This document shows positions 1 through 13,045 of a DNA stretch of 64,000 bases, piece after piece. The notes below the pieces were generated by a model. It was not told the origin of the DNA. It did not search any database and saw only the letters and a program-made list of their open reading frames with translations. The stretch lies in assembly GCF_036669915.1 (NCBI RefSeq), contig NC_089315.1:31258131-31322130 (forward strand), in the 5' to 3' direction. A program made the translations under genes and the position numbers. The stretch comes from Pocillopora verrucosa (lineage: Eukaryota; Cnidaria; Anthozoa; Scleractinia; Pocilloporidae). Positions within the stretch are counted from its first letter, which is position 1; each line of letters opens with the position of its first letter.

Positions 1-16
1 TTTTTTCCTTTACCAG

Positions 17-3000
17 AGTGACGCACCATTAATAACGTTCAGCACTTGGGATCTTGCGGGGCAAAATGTTTATTACGCGGCTCATCAAATGTTTTTGTCG
101 CCTAATACTCTGTACCTGGCCGTGTGGAACGTGACACATGGAGAAGAAGGAGTGGAGAGTCTGAGACGTTGGCTTCTCAACATACAGGTGGTGATTTAAA
201 TGCTGTAGTCATTTTACTGGAACAAACCTGACTCGAATGTTTGTCAGGTCAGCTACGCACGCAGCATTAGTTAATCTTCATTTTCACCCATGGATTAGAA
301 AGATTCACTGTTCAGGATAAATTACATGAAGAGCTTTACGATTGGGTGCGGCAGTAATACAACCAAAGTAACCACAATGATCAATCAGTGCAAAGTAAAT
401 GTCACAAGGCCCCAATGAGAACTAAAAAAAACAAGACAAGTAAAAATACAGCCTGATGCGTGGACATGGCCAAGTATAACGATTGGTTTTTGTTTTGGAC
501 GTGATTGGTTGAGAGAGTATCACGAATCTTTAAGGCCATTCTTAAAACAAAGGGAAGCGAATCCCACGCAATCCCGGATAACGTTCGCCTCTCAATTAAA
601 AATTGCTCCAAGGTCGCCTATGATCGACGTGTTTCTTATACAAAGTGATAACCACATTGTCCAAAATGGTATACCTCCGGTGTCATGACATAACTAGGGT
701 TCTGAAAAATTTCCCCTGTGTTTCCTTTCAGGCTCGTGCACCGTCTTCCGAAGTTTTGATTGTCGGAACACATCTGGACTTGCTTCCGAAGAAAAATCGA
801 CAACACCGCGTGGATGCACTGAAGCAAAGCATCGCGCTGAAGTATTTGGACAACCAAGGATTTCCGAAGATTGTCGGCAATATTGTTGTGTCGCCGACGA
901 CTGGCGAGAACATTCCGGAGTTGAAAGAACTGATTTACAGCAAGGCGTTAAAAGTCAAGGATCATGGAGAAAACATCATTGGCCGAATGGTTATTAGTTT
1001 TTATTGTTTTCCTTTCCTATTTGATTTTCGAAACAGCCGTGATTTATGATGAGATAGACAGAACGTCAACATTGTTCTTCCTTTATTTCATTTGCCTCCT
1101 TCATCTTTGTTCAGCTTGAAAAAGTCAGAGTGCTAATCGGTTGATGACTTAATTGTTTCTTACTTCTCTCTGAATTCTCTTCAGGTACCACAAAGTTACA
1201 TCGACCTCCAACAAGCTGTTATACAAGAGGCTGAGCGCCGGAGAACCACAGGCGAACCACCCTTACTCTTGGAAGATGAAATCTTGCAACTCGCCAAGTG
1301 CAGTCCACAGAATGACATCTTAGATACTGAGGAGCTAACACTAGGTAAGTGAGCTTCCATCATCGAACACGACTACAAGTGTCACTGGCGTTATCTCACC
1401 ACTGATATGTGGGAATGAAGGTGATTTTTTGTTGTTGTTGTTTGTTCAGACCTCGGGTTCGTTGTCGCGTTTCGGATTAACTTTGCATTTTTTTTTGCTA
1501 CAGTTTATGGTAATGGGTAAGAATTACCGTCATGAGGATAAGAAACCTTTCGCGAACTTCTTAAGATCTCTCTGACTTGGTTCACGTCTTAGCGTTTTCG
1601 GAGAAACAAACGAACAATAATAATAATAATAATAATAATAATATAAAAACAAAAACAGACGTCCGAGAGATGCAATATCAAAATTCAGTTAACGACATGC
1701 CTATCCACCAGTAACTTGTGAGCTGAACGTATTGTGGTATTTAAAAAAAACTAATTTTTCCTGGGCGTATTCCGTCTTCTCTTAGCCACCAGATTCTTAC
1801 ACGAGAATGGTGTGTTACTTCACTACAATGATCAGCTGCGGGGCCTCAATCATCTTTACTTTATTGACCCTGCTTGGGTCTGTGATCTTATTGCGACTCT
1901 TGTCACCGTCCGAGAGAGAAATCCTTTTATTGTTAACGGTGTCATGAAGAAGAAGGATTTGCAGTTGGTGTTGAGAGACCCCAAATTCCCCCAAAATTTT
2001 ATACTACAGGTGAGCCTTAAAGTCATATTTTGTACAACACTGACCGATCAGCCGTCTGATGGATTTATTGACTGAATAATTACTTGTTTCAGTATCTGCA
2101 ACTAATGGAGCGTTTCGAGATTGCTCTCTCTATAAACGAGGAACAGCTTTTAATTCCTTCAATGCTACCAAAAGAGAAACCAGGACTGCAGCTTCACAAG
2201 CTTCAGAAGTTGATGGCCAAGAGAAAAAAGTCAAACGAACAGGTGTGGCTAAATTACTCACGTTCCTCACCTTCACAGTACTTGAACTTGAGTAAAAGTA
2301 TGCACTCTTATAATATTTCTGACTTACTATTGTATGTTACTGATCAACAGGGCAGATTTTCCAGTAGTCGTGGCAGCAGCTCACTAGACAATTCAAACAT
2401 CAACACAGTGTGTAGGAATTACCAGATGGCCTACACGCCGAGCGGGTTCTGGAGCCGACTCATTACCAGGCTTATTGTGTCCATTCAAAGATGGCGGACT
2501 ATTGAGCAAATAAAGGAAGAAAGCTATTCTTTGGTTTACTGGCGGGAGGGGATTGGTGTCGTGTATGAGGGAGGTTACTTCAAGGTGGAATCATACCAAG
2601 AATTGGTGCGTGACTTTTTGTATCGTACGATCCTTGTGTTACATGACTCTTCTTTTCTGTGACCCTTAAGTGTTGCATTGATTGCTATTAAAAAAAGTCA
2701 GTTCACGTTACATGATGTTTTTGTTTGCCTTTGAAACTAACTATTTTTGACTCTGTATTTCTTCTTCAAGATCCCTGTAAATCAAGGAAAGGCCGTCTTC
2801 CAAGAAATCAATGGTGTCGCTATCACTGTATGGTCAGAACAGCGAGACTTTGCTGCTATTGGATTCATTGTCGATCAGATTGACGCTCTCATTTCGGAAT
2901 GGTATCCGGGTAAATGAAAATACTGAAGCTATTTGCTTAGGGTTAGCAATCACAATCCCTGTGAAAAATAAGTTATTTTTTGAGAATCGATACAGAAGCA

Positions 3001-6000
3001 ATTCTAAAAAGAAAACAAAAGAAACCCGTGAAATAGTCGGAAAAATATTGTAAGCCCAGCTCGTTTAGAGAAAAAATAACTTCACCTAGTTATCAGTGTA
3101 GCTGTGGCTGGTTTGCTCTGAGAGTTAATTTGGTTGAGCCTCCTTTGTTAAATACCCACAGTCGATATCTCACCTTTAAAATAATTGGTTGTAGGTCTCG
3201 ACGAGACTGACATGTATGGGTTGCCATTGGTCCGTCGTTTAATTCCGTGTCCGCTTTGTATCAACTGGATGACTCACCGCAAATCAATGAAACGATCTGT
3301 TTCTATGGAGTTTCCATCCACTCTTCCCTCTAATTTTCTTATGTTGCAAACTCTTCATCCGCACAATTTCACTCTGACGGAATGCGCAGCAACTGCGATG
3401 CGTTTTTCAACTATCAGCTGTCCTTCCCATCCGGATAGAGTGGTGTCCATATCGCTTCTTATCCCGGACTTGTTAATGGCAGACCTACCCCGGCAGTTAC
3501 TTGTGGATCAAACTCAATTCAAGTTCGACCCGCGAGAATCACATAAGATTGGCGGTGGTGGCTCTGGTGAAGTGTATCGTGGATCATATCGAAACGAGAC
3601 TGTGGCGGTGAAAATATTCCACTCTATAGGCCAAACTGGGTAAATGTTTGAGAAATTCAAATTTAACTTTTCTGTTATGCTCTTCTTATAAGTTGAGTTG
3701 TTAACGATCATGTTCATGTGCTTGATGCGTGTCGAAGGATTTTACAACTAACTGGTGTTCAGACATCATGGTTTGGGCTTCTGTGACTAAGGACTCAGGC
3801 ACTTTATCATTACACGTTTGGAATACATATTATCCTAAATATTATTCATTAGAAGAGGTAAATCCCTTGCGTGACATTTATGGTTTCTTTGACTCTTCCC
3901 GATGTGCAGCTCTCTCCTTGACAGCGGACTTGGAAACACTGGGCCCTCTCCTGGATCCAGGACTTTAAGTGGATCCTGTTATAGGTCCCATGTGAGTGAG
4001 GGCTCAAGTGGCCGGAGATCTGATGTGTACACTGCCAACACTGAACGTGACATGGAGGAGGAACTGGAAAGGACTAAGGTTGTCAAAGCTTTCTGGGACT
4101 TACGTCAAGAGGTAATAATAAAGCAACATAATATCAGTTTCTAATCTTTTGTAATAAAAGTAACTAACAGTGTCATATTTTTCTTTACCCTGCCCTACGC
4201 CACCCTAGTCCCCTCGTTTCACTCCCAAGAGCTTTTCATTTGCATTACAGACTACACATCACTAACGGGTCGCTTATTTGCAAGTAAACGCTCGAGAAGT
4301 TGTTGCTCTCACATACCACCATTGTTTCTTAGTTTTATAACACACCCGGTAAGAACCTCCAGCCCTTCTTCAATCTCCCTCCACAAAACCAATAATAATG
4401 AATAAATGACAGAGATGGGCATTATTCATAAGAAACTAAGTTCAGCCATATTCCCCAAATATGCGGCAGATAGCAAATGATTCAAGAGTATTAAGATGTT
4501 CTTCGAACAGTTAATTTTACTTATTTTCGTAATGAATTAGGTTGTTAATTTGCTTTAGTTGATAATTTTGAAATTGTTAGAGTAGCAAGGATTTTCTTTG
4601 TGATCGTGTTTTTAGGTAGCAGTCCTTTGCCGATTGAATCATCCATGTGTTGTCAGACTTCTTGCCGTTTCTCTGCGTCCACTATGCTTTGTTTTGGAGC
4701 TCGCCCCTTTTGGTAGTTTAGCTACAGTCCTTGACGAGCTCTCATCAAAGCGTGAAGCTCGAGAGAACGAAGGCAGCCAAGTTTCCAGGAGCAGGGAGTC
4801 AATTCTTGGGCGTGAATTATCCTATAACATCGCTTTTCAGGTATCTGTCACGTGTAGAGAAATAACAGACGCCTTAGAGGATTACCTTGGAACTAGAAGG
4901 TGTCTAAAGGTACCTCCAAGGTTTAGCTTTAGGATTGTGACGATGTTGACACGTGATTGCTTCTTTCTCGTAAGTTTTCTTACGTATGCGGTGACTTGAA
5001 ACCGTTTGCCACCATAAACCGCTTACTTCCTTCCTTAGACAGGAAAACAAACAGACAGCCAACAAACAAACAAACAAGAGTTGACCTGTAGCAAGTACGA
5101 AAGTCAGAACCCCTCAACAGGCATCCGTGTGTTGCCTCTTGTTTGCTTTTGCTCTTGCTTTCGCACCAAAGCTCAAAAGAAAAAGACAGCATGTTTGCAA
5201 TTCCTTTCAACGCTTTTAATTCTTTTTATCGCCTCAGGTCGCCAGTGCCCTTTGGTATCTCCACGACTGTAACATTATCTATCGAGATCTGAAAGCCGAC
5301 AATGTTTTAGTTTGGTCCATGGATGAGTCCGCTTTATTGAACGTCAAACTATCTGACTACGGAATCTCGTGTTTCGCCACACCTCAAGGAGTTGCTGGAG
5401 AGGAAGGGACTCCAGGATATCAGGCTCCGGAAATTCGCACTGGAGTCGGTTACGATGAAAAGGTAATGAAATCACAGACTTAGTGATAAAAGCAGAAAGG
5501 TTAAGCGATATTGTGCTACCTACAAGTAAAATTGTCAAAGTGCATTAGTTACGAGCATCTGAGCGCGGAATCTGAAGGGCTGAGGTTTCGATTCCTCATG
5601 AGGACTCAAAATTTTTTCTTTGTCCCACGCTCGTGACAAGACGAAAAAACATCTTTCTTTAATGCATCAGTTATGTTTCTTTTTTTTGTTCCAGGTGGAT
5701 ATTTTCTCCTTTGCAATTTTTCTGTTTGAGCTGCTGACAGGATGTCGTCCTTTTAGTGATTATCGCAATGTCGTGGACATCAAGAAAGCGATTCGACGAG
5801 GGGTGCGGCCTTCACCTCAGCTTGAATTAGATTCACAATTACCAAGATTAGAACGGCTAATGAGGTAAGAATTTGTCAATGATATACCTCTGCTTCACAC
5901 ACTTAATACCCTTGTAAGATTGTCCACGGAAATTCAGTTTATTGATAGTGCAAGGTTTCTTTGGGATAATGAAACCACCTCACAGGAGAAGGAAGGCGGG

Positions 6001-9000
6001 AAAAACTATAACTGAATGAGTTACCCACCGCAAGAAGATATTAAGTACTTTTTCTAAATGTGGTGATGCATGTAAAATTATTATAGAGGGTTTGGATCAT
6101 GTGGGTCAACGCTTAATTAAATCCCATTCACACGTAATTCTCATTCCCACTTTACCTTGTAACTTGCATCATAACTTATGTTGCTTTGCATTCTTTAGAT
6201 CATGCTGGCATCAGTTGCCAGAGAAGCGTCCTCCTGCAAGCGAAATTTTAAAAGAGATGGAAGATCCAGCTTTCTTATGTCAGTGTCGACTGTTACCAGC
6301 CACTGATGAAAACTTGTTGGAGAAAGTTACAGCAATTTATGCCTTATCAAATGTTGCTTCTGGTAAGACTCGACGGCTTATCGCCATTGGATCATTTAGT
6401 ATAAGTGCGCGTGTTGCTTGTGTCTTTATTATCTCTCTCGTTCATTTGGGTCTTTTCCATCCGTAAAAGATGTCGACTTTGCTCATGTACTCGTCAACTT
6501 ATGTTACCTGCGCACTCTTGCAGGCAATCCCAAGGTCCCTGAGGCTATGGAGGGTTCTTCAACTGAGATCGCTTCGAACTTTATTCTGATTTGGAGTCGT
6601 GAACGAAATGATCGGTACTACAGTATAATCAACTGTGAGACAGGAGTGTTCCATACACAAGGACAAAACTGTGAGGGACATAGAGTGCTTTGCATGACGA
6701 GAGTTGAAAATCGAACTTGGCTTGGCACGGAGGTAAATAAATTTTGTTATTAATCGCAAACAAGCTGAAAAGAAAAAACTTCTTCTTTGCAGTACTCAGG
6801 AGTGGATATGATTAATTTCGAAACTGAGAGAAAAAAATTGTTCTAGTGTTGCTTTTAGTTTATTTTTAATGTCTATAAGAGTGTAAATCTGACAGGGACC
6901 ATTTTTGTAGGGGTGCACTATAGAGGTGTTCGGACGGACGTCCTGGCGTAATCCCTCAATTCTGTGGTCGTATACCACTAAGGCTCCAGTTCTTGCGCTG
7001 TTGACGGAGTATTTTCCTACAGATGAGGACCTTCCTGAAAAGGCAGAGCTTGAGGTATAGCTACAATGTTTTTTGTGTAATATTGTCACTATGATATAGT
7101 TGCCATGGTTTTGTGTTTTGTATTCGTACATTTGTATGTCGCAGCCAGCGTTAAATTCTCTTCCAAGGGAGCTTCCTCATTATGCACTAGTGGTGTTTAA
7201 AATGGTTCCCTTCGAAGCTACATAGAGAAATGGACACAAAGGCAACTGAAGTAACCTCGCTAAAATGTAACAATTCCAGTACCTTTCAAAGGTGAATGGG
7301 AAAAAATACCTTTGGACGGAATTTGGCCTGGATCAAACACGTCCATTTAGTTTTTTAACTTCCAAGATTAGAGTATCTTGAACTTCACATTTAATTGAGG
7401 TTTCTGTCTTTTTTCCATTAATAGAGTGGCACAAGAGTTAAAAGTGTATTTGCTTCCCTTGCCAATGGTACCCTGATAGTGTTCACTCCTAAAACTAGAT
7501 TAGCACGAAGATTTTCGCATGCTGATGTCACTCTAGAAACGAAAGGCGAGGATGAACGGTTGAAAAAGGAAAGTGACAAGTGGTCTAACTTTCAGGTTTG
7601 TTGTGTATGTTGTCTTTTTTTTCAGTTGCGAGAAATACTAAAGGAGAAAGACTTTACCCTTTGTCACATTAGAAATGAGAGATTGAAACAGTTTGTTGTT
7701 AACGATTGCACGTTATACTGCGAACATGGTATTACACATAAGTTCACAACATGTACACGTCTAACGACAATGGATTATTCTTGGTCAAAATTCATTTACT
7801 TCTTAGCCGAAGACCATTCTGGTGGCACTAACAGGTTGTGGGTTACTCTTTAGTGATACATAGCTGTGTTCACTTATTGTAGGTTGTTAACCTTGGTCAG
7901 TCTGGTATGCCCACCAAATGTATGGTTCTCGTATTCAATAATAAAGAACTGTGGGTTGGATGCGGCAACAAGATTGTGATAGTGGATACCAACACCTTGG
8001 TCATTCTGGACGAGATTGCGGTGTACCAAACGCAAAGGACGCATGTCCGGATCATGGTAACGGACGGAACACGTGTTTGGTGCGCGGACAGGAGGTCATC
8101 GAAAATTTTACAATGGGAAGTTAGCAGTCGTCAGCTGACCAATATTTTTGACTGTGATGTTAACAGTCCAGTTGGAAAAGTTTTAGACACAAACATAGTA
8201 GAGTCCCGCCGTTTCACTTCAAGAAAAGGTGATGATGAACGCTCTTCCCGTCGTGACAGAACAGTCAGTGACCCACCTGATATGTGCGAGCCCTCTTTCA
8301 CTGAATCGATGTTTAAAGAGGCGATGGATCGTAGTATCAATGAAGAAGGCGACGAAACAAACTCTTTGCGTAAAGAGGATTCACTTCCTCGTCGAATTGG
8401 TTCTGACTTTGGTCGAAATACAACAGAAAATGATCGTCATGAGGATTCTAAAAATATGGATTCTAAACAGGTTCAGGCATTTTCCCGTTCTCTGTCCCTA
8501 CCAGCGGAAACCGTCTCCGATGAGGGTGGAATTTCTTCTTTTTGTAGCACAGATACAACGAAAAGTATCACAGTTCTTGCTCAGGCTAGCAGTACCCCGC
8601 AGGAGTCTCACGCTCAAACCGAAGATTTTCAAACAAACGAAGATTCTGTTTCAGTAATTTCCGAAAATGTTCCAACTTTAATCGAAAAAACAGCGACAAT
8701 CGATAATATTCGAAACTCCGGCGAGGAAGTCATAGAATCGAGATGCGACGCTACTTCCAATCATGGCAAAAGTGATGCATTATCTATGACATTATCAGTT
8801 GAAACTATTCCTGAAATTACAATTGAAGCCCAGAGACAGACAGGAGACAACAATGTTGAAGATGAAAAAGAGACCGAAACAGTAACCAGAGAAGCTGTCG
8901 ACAAAAGGGAAGGTGCAGATTTTGAGCTCGTTGACCGCGAAGAAACTCGTCAAGCTTTCATCGAAGGTGCACGAAAAAGTTTAGGCTCTGAAAGCTCGAT

Positions 9001-9544
9001 ATCCCGTCCATGTGCTTCTATGACGTCGTTAAGGCAGCCTTTCAATTCACCTTCTCGAACTCCCTCGCTTATGAGTTCAACCAGGAGAAAATCTCAACGG
9101 CGACAGGAGAAAGATGAAGGCAACAAGTCACCACTTAGTAAACCGTGGGCAGCGAGACCTAGGATACGAATACTTGCTGGCACAATTAATCGTGTGACAG
9201 CACTTTCGTTAGTGAATGGCACGTTGTGGATTGGACGAGGAGTTGGTGACGTGCTAACACTGAACGTCAACTCATTTAATGATGATGTTCCTTTGGGTCT
9301 TGTGTTCGCTCAACTCGAGAGTGACAATCTTCTAGGTTACGAAAATGGTCAAGTGGATGAAATTGTCAGCAGTGGCATGGACAAGGTGGTCTGTTTGCGT
9401 CGGCTGGAGACTCCAAGAGGTAGCGTGAATACTACAGAACGCGGTTTGGAGCGCTATCAGTTGGTCCTGTGGGAGGCCTGGGGAGACACGGAGTTTAGAA
9501 AATTTAATTCGCGGCTGGAGGAGTTTAACTCCTTGATTCCGTAA
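17..9544 (+). CDS. LRRK1: LRRK1-like ROCO protein kinase, C-terminal part (5' end outside window)
   Basis: Seventeen exons: 17-187, 732-989, 1185-1344, 1786-2009, 2093-2242, 2351-2605, 2771-2909, 3195-3639, 3910-4111, 4616-4840, 5238-5462, 5695-5864, 6199-6362, 6524-6732, 6911-7054, 7425-7595 and 7883-9544 (stop TAA), 1657 codons in frame. Domains in order: Roc GTPase from its G3 motif (WDLAGQ) and G4 motif (THLD); COR ([18 protein letters not shown]); kinase with glycine loop [13 protein letters not shown] lysine, YRDLKADN catalytic loop, DYG in place of DFG and GTPGYQAPE; then a WD40-like region. [30 protein letters not shown] and the C-terminal [12 protein letters not shown] fit LRRK1 better than LRRK2. 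The family are multidomain GTPase/kinases linked to Rab phosphorylation and endosomal traffic. Odd points: a Ser/Gly-rich insert of about 50 residues before helix C (exon 3910-4111) and a disordered insert of about 310 residues inside the WD40-like region. The G1 P-loop, LRR and ankyrin parts must lie upstream. Confidence 0.92.
1615..1642. repeat. (TAA)n microsatellite
   Basis: About nine uninterrupted AAT/TAA units in the intron of the LRRK1-like gene between exons 1185-1344 and 1786-2009. A simple repeat with no visible function. Confidence 0.9.
5547..5611 (+). repeat. tRNA-derived SINE-like fragment in LRRK1 intron
   Basis: The stretch reads like the 3' half of a tRNA, with a B-box-like GGTTTCGATTCC at 5584-5595 followed by a CTCATGAGGACTC acceptor-like end and a T-rich run. 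No intact cloverleaf is present and it lies in the intron between exons 5238-5462 and 5695-5864. I read it as an old SINE piece rather than a tRNA gene. Confidence 0.5.
8217..9159 (+). other. Low-complexity insert in the WD40-like region of the LRRK1-like protein
   Basis: About 310 residues inside the last exon (7883-9544) are rich in Ser, Thr, Glu, Asp, Asn and Arg, with no hydrophobic core pattern. They sit between a WD40-like blade ending near ILQWEVSS...[11 protein letters not shown] and the resuming blade [16 protein letters not shown]. The reading frame is open throughout and the flanking blades match the family, so this is coding sequence. Several Arg-x-x-Ser stretches (such as [13 protein letters not shown]) could be phosphorylated, which is inference. 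Vertebrate LRRK1 also has a low-complexity segment here as I recall, but a shorter one. Confidence 0.75.
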
Positions 9545-12500
9545 TCAATGCTACTATATTATAGCATGTTAATATGTTATAGCATGTTACTATGTTATAG
9601 CATGTTATTATGTTGCCACAAAATCCTTTAAGAGAGTTTCTTTGCATGACTATTCCTCGTGTTCGTACTATATTTACTTCCCCTTCTGCAAAAGTTCGAA
9701 GGAAACTAATTTTACAACACCACTTAATAATTCCTATGTTATACTTATACTGAAAATGATACGTATGATAATTATATTGATGACAAGAGGGAGATGAGAG
9801 ATTTTTCTAAACAAAAAGGGCTTAAAAGTCCGTTAAAAAGAGGAAAATGATGACTTTTTATGTACGAGTTCCTAATGTACACACTACAACGTTTATCTCT
9901 CTCTGACTACAACCGTGCAAGTTGTTCATGACAGTACCAACTGTCACGTGTGTTACCATGTTTCGAGGACTTAAAAGTAATGAAAATGGTTGGCTTTTAC
10001 TCCCATTTTAGTTAGCATTGTAATTTCTAAGTTGTGAGCCATTAGTTTGATTTAATGCGACGTTAGCGTTATTTATAGTACAGAATACACAAGATTGTTA
10101 AAAACTAGTTTTATTTAGTCAAGCAATTTTACAAGAAGTAGTAATTTTGAAGATTCGAAATGTATTGCTCGACGGGTAATTGTATTTTAGACTATTAGTA
10201 TTTAATTTGAGCTGGTTTTGGTTTTTCTAGAACAATTTTTATCGAACGAATGAATTCTTCGAAGTGTTTAGCGTTTGTTTTGTGATTGGTTGTTGCTTAG
10301 CGTAGCTGCAGTGTGTGGCTTTAAAACAAGACGAGATGTCTGAGAGAATCTACCGCATAATCACATATTTCTAATAGTGGGAAATTTGTGGGGACAAATT
10401 TGGTTTCAACGAATATTTTAAGTCTTCAATGATTGCCATCCCTAGCCTAGATCTTTGGATTGCTTGTTTAAAAAAAAATGAACTTAAGAGTAACATTATA
10501 GATTTGATACCTGTTGGATTTCATCTCGTGATTTTTGTTGTATTCAAACTCAAAATATCAGTCACGTTACGTAGTGTTTCGTCAGCACATTTGTCAGCAC
10601 TTTGAGACGATACCAACAAGCTAATGGTAGCTTGATGCGTACTAACCCAGTAGTCTCCAGGCTTTTAACTGCTCTCCTTCATCAGTAATTACACAAAGCC
10701 AACTTAGATGTGAAGGATAAAAATCTAGATGGCCAATCCAAAAGACAGACGTAAAGTGAGACTAAATTTGCTGGCTAACAGTTAGAGAGAGTCTAAATCG
10801 TGTCTAAGACGTGTGCAATAGCTGAGACCTTATTAAAATTACTGTTTTCTGACCAATTTTGCGATCTTATTGCGAATTCTATGTTTAAAATGTCATTTTG
10901 TTTTATTTTATTTGTCGGGTGTGTTATCCCGACGATTACGTGAAGGCCTGCTTTGTTAGATTTCATTGACACAAACGAGTGGTCATTTTAATACCTCATG
11001 CATTACACAGTGTTTAAATCAGTAACAGCAGTTGATTCTTCAAAAGGTGGTAGGCCACAACCACGCAATTATATTGTTCACGGGTATTGTTGGTCTGATA
11101 TCAATTTAAATAACTGACAATATACCTATTTTTGCGTCGATTACGTTATGTAACATATTTGTTTGGTTAGCGGTTGCTTTCGTTTCTTGACGCCTCTTAG
11201 TCATAAGCTTTGACCTTGTATCCCTCACTGCTTTCACTGAAACACACATAAAGATAAATATTCTAAACTGGCTCCTGAAAGTCAACAAGCCATGATCCAC
11301 TCTTATGGTGAAACGTTATCGTGCGAGGAAGAAATAGCATTGCAATATAGCAAACCTCCTAAAAATCAACAAGGGAAACATTTGGCAATGCTAATTGTGA
11401 ACCAAAATAGTTCACGTGATAAAGGTCATGAATTGTGGTAGACCAAAATAAACTGGCATGAGTTGACATGAACTTATTTCATTGTCAGTTCTGAATAGCA
11501 TCACTTCTGGAAAATATTTCATCCTAAACCGGTAATAAAACGTCGAAGGATACGCTGGAAAAGGCTAATATATCAAGTGTATTTCCTTTACACGCACACA
11601 CATGAACTTCATTACTTATTAAAACATTCCAATGTAATTAGAAGGATATTTTTATGCGTAGTTTAGTGACTGCATATAACCCGGTTGAAGCGATGGAACA
11701 GGCTTCGCAAAGGCCACCTGATATGATGTTTCCGGAATTATATGCGATATTGCCGTAAAACAGCTCAGTTCGGTTCAAACTGTCGACCAGTCGTGTTGTT
11801 GGAACGTCATATGCCCACTCTATCAAGCTCTGTTGTGCCTGCGGTGGCGCAAAAGATTGTATACAGCGGCATATAGGAAAGATCGTCAGCCAAGCACATC
11901 TGGAAACAAATTTTCAGTGTCATACGGTTGTATTGTGATAAACGGTTTGTACTGGGTTTGTTTAGGTGTTTTCTGTTTAGAACTCGAGTCGCGTGTTTTA
12001 TTTCTTGAGTTCACTGCGGAACTACAATTGCTGTCAGAAACTGAGAGCAAAAGATCATTAATCGTGGTTTTATTCCTGCTTAGGTAAGTTCTCGAACTTA
12101 ACTCTTCTGTAGAAACTCCTTTAATTTACTAAAGTGGTAAGTATTTTTCTCAAGTGAATTTTGCAAAGCTATCAATGAAGAATAACGAAAAAGTAAATCA
12201 CGGGTGAGACAGTTGAAAGTACAACTTTAAGTGATAATAATTTGGTTCATTTACAAACATTTCCTTAGGATTTCAATTCTATTTTTTTCCGAGTAGTTTA
12301 TTTACCGGGTGAAATGTCGCACTAAAGAGTGGTAACCTCTAAAAGATGTGCAATAGGTATGGTTATGACAGAGTGAAATTTTCGAAACGCAGCAGATTCA
12401 AGAATGAACGGGAAGCACGAAAACTGTCGGGGATATCATTTCTTTCCTTTCGGTATACTTAGAGTATATTGCATGAGGATTCTATCGTAGAGTACTCGTT

Positions 12501-13045
12501 CAAATTGTCAAAGCCTTTCAGCAAGGAGAAAAATGGACAATGATTTCTCTGTATGGAGAACAGTCAGCAAAGAGACTAAATTGACTAAATTATGTTTTGA
12601 CAGCTAAAACCACTTATAAATATTTACCAGATCCTTCAACAGTTGAATTGCTCCAAGGGTGACTGATATTTTACGAGCGTTTTAACATAATAAGGAGCAC
12701 TAAATAAGGTTGTTAACATTTGTTCCCAATCGGAAGTTGTACAGTGATGAGATAAAAAAAAAACTTATCGTACTCACTTCATCATCGTCTTCATCTTTAT
12801 GAACATCAGTAAAATTATTTTTAGCTCTTTCTGGAAGGGGGAAGCGATATTTGGCAATGGAGGAAAGCCGCCCGCCCAAGATGAACATCATCACTATGTT
12901 CCTGTTGGTGGCTATCCATTCACATACTCTTGCTTTAACGTAATGACATTCATAACATATTTGTCGAAAAGACCAAAGCAATAATCGTATTCTAAAGTGA
13001 TTATTAATCATTGTTCTGTTTACAAACTTCCAAAGGAAAACCACG
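9545..13045. other. Intergenic region between LRRK1-like gene and first GPCR
   Basis: About 3.5 kb of AT-rich sequence without a supportable gene. It holds the presumed 3' UTR of the LRRK1-like gene, a short 18-bp tandem repeat at 9560-9613 and, near its right end, the presumed 5' UTR and promoter of the GPCR at 13046. ORFs of 60-160 codons here show no domain, membrane or splice pattern. Confidence 0.6.
9560..9613. repeat. 18-bp tandem repeat, three copies
   Basis: Three consecutive units of TATAGCATGTTAATATGT with single-base differences (A/C/T at the 13th base) start 16 bases after the LRRK1-like stop codon, in the presumed 3' UTR. Confidence 0.85.

Noticed and set aside
7596-7882. Open frame across the LRRK1 intron ([15 protein letters not shown]...)
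   Set aside because: The stretch ends in a stop before the next exon, while the donor at 7595 and acceptor at 7882 join in frame and match the family.
8229-8657. 142-codon plus-strand ORF
   Set aside because: It overlaps the last LRRK1 exon in another frame and is a shadow of it.
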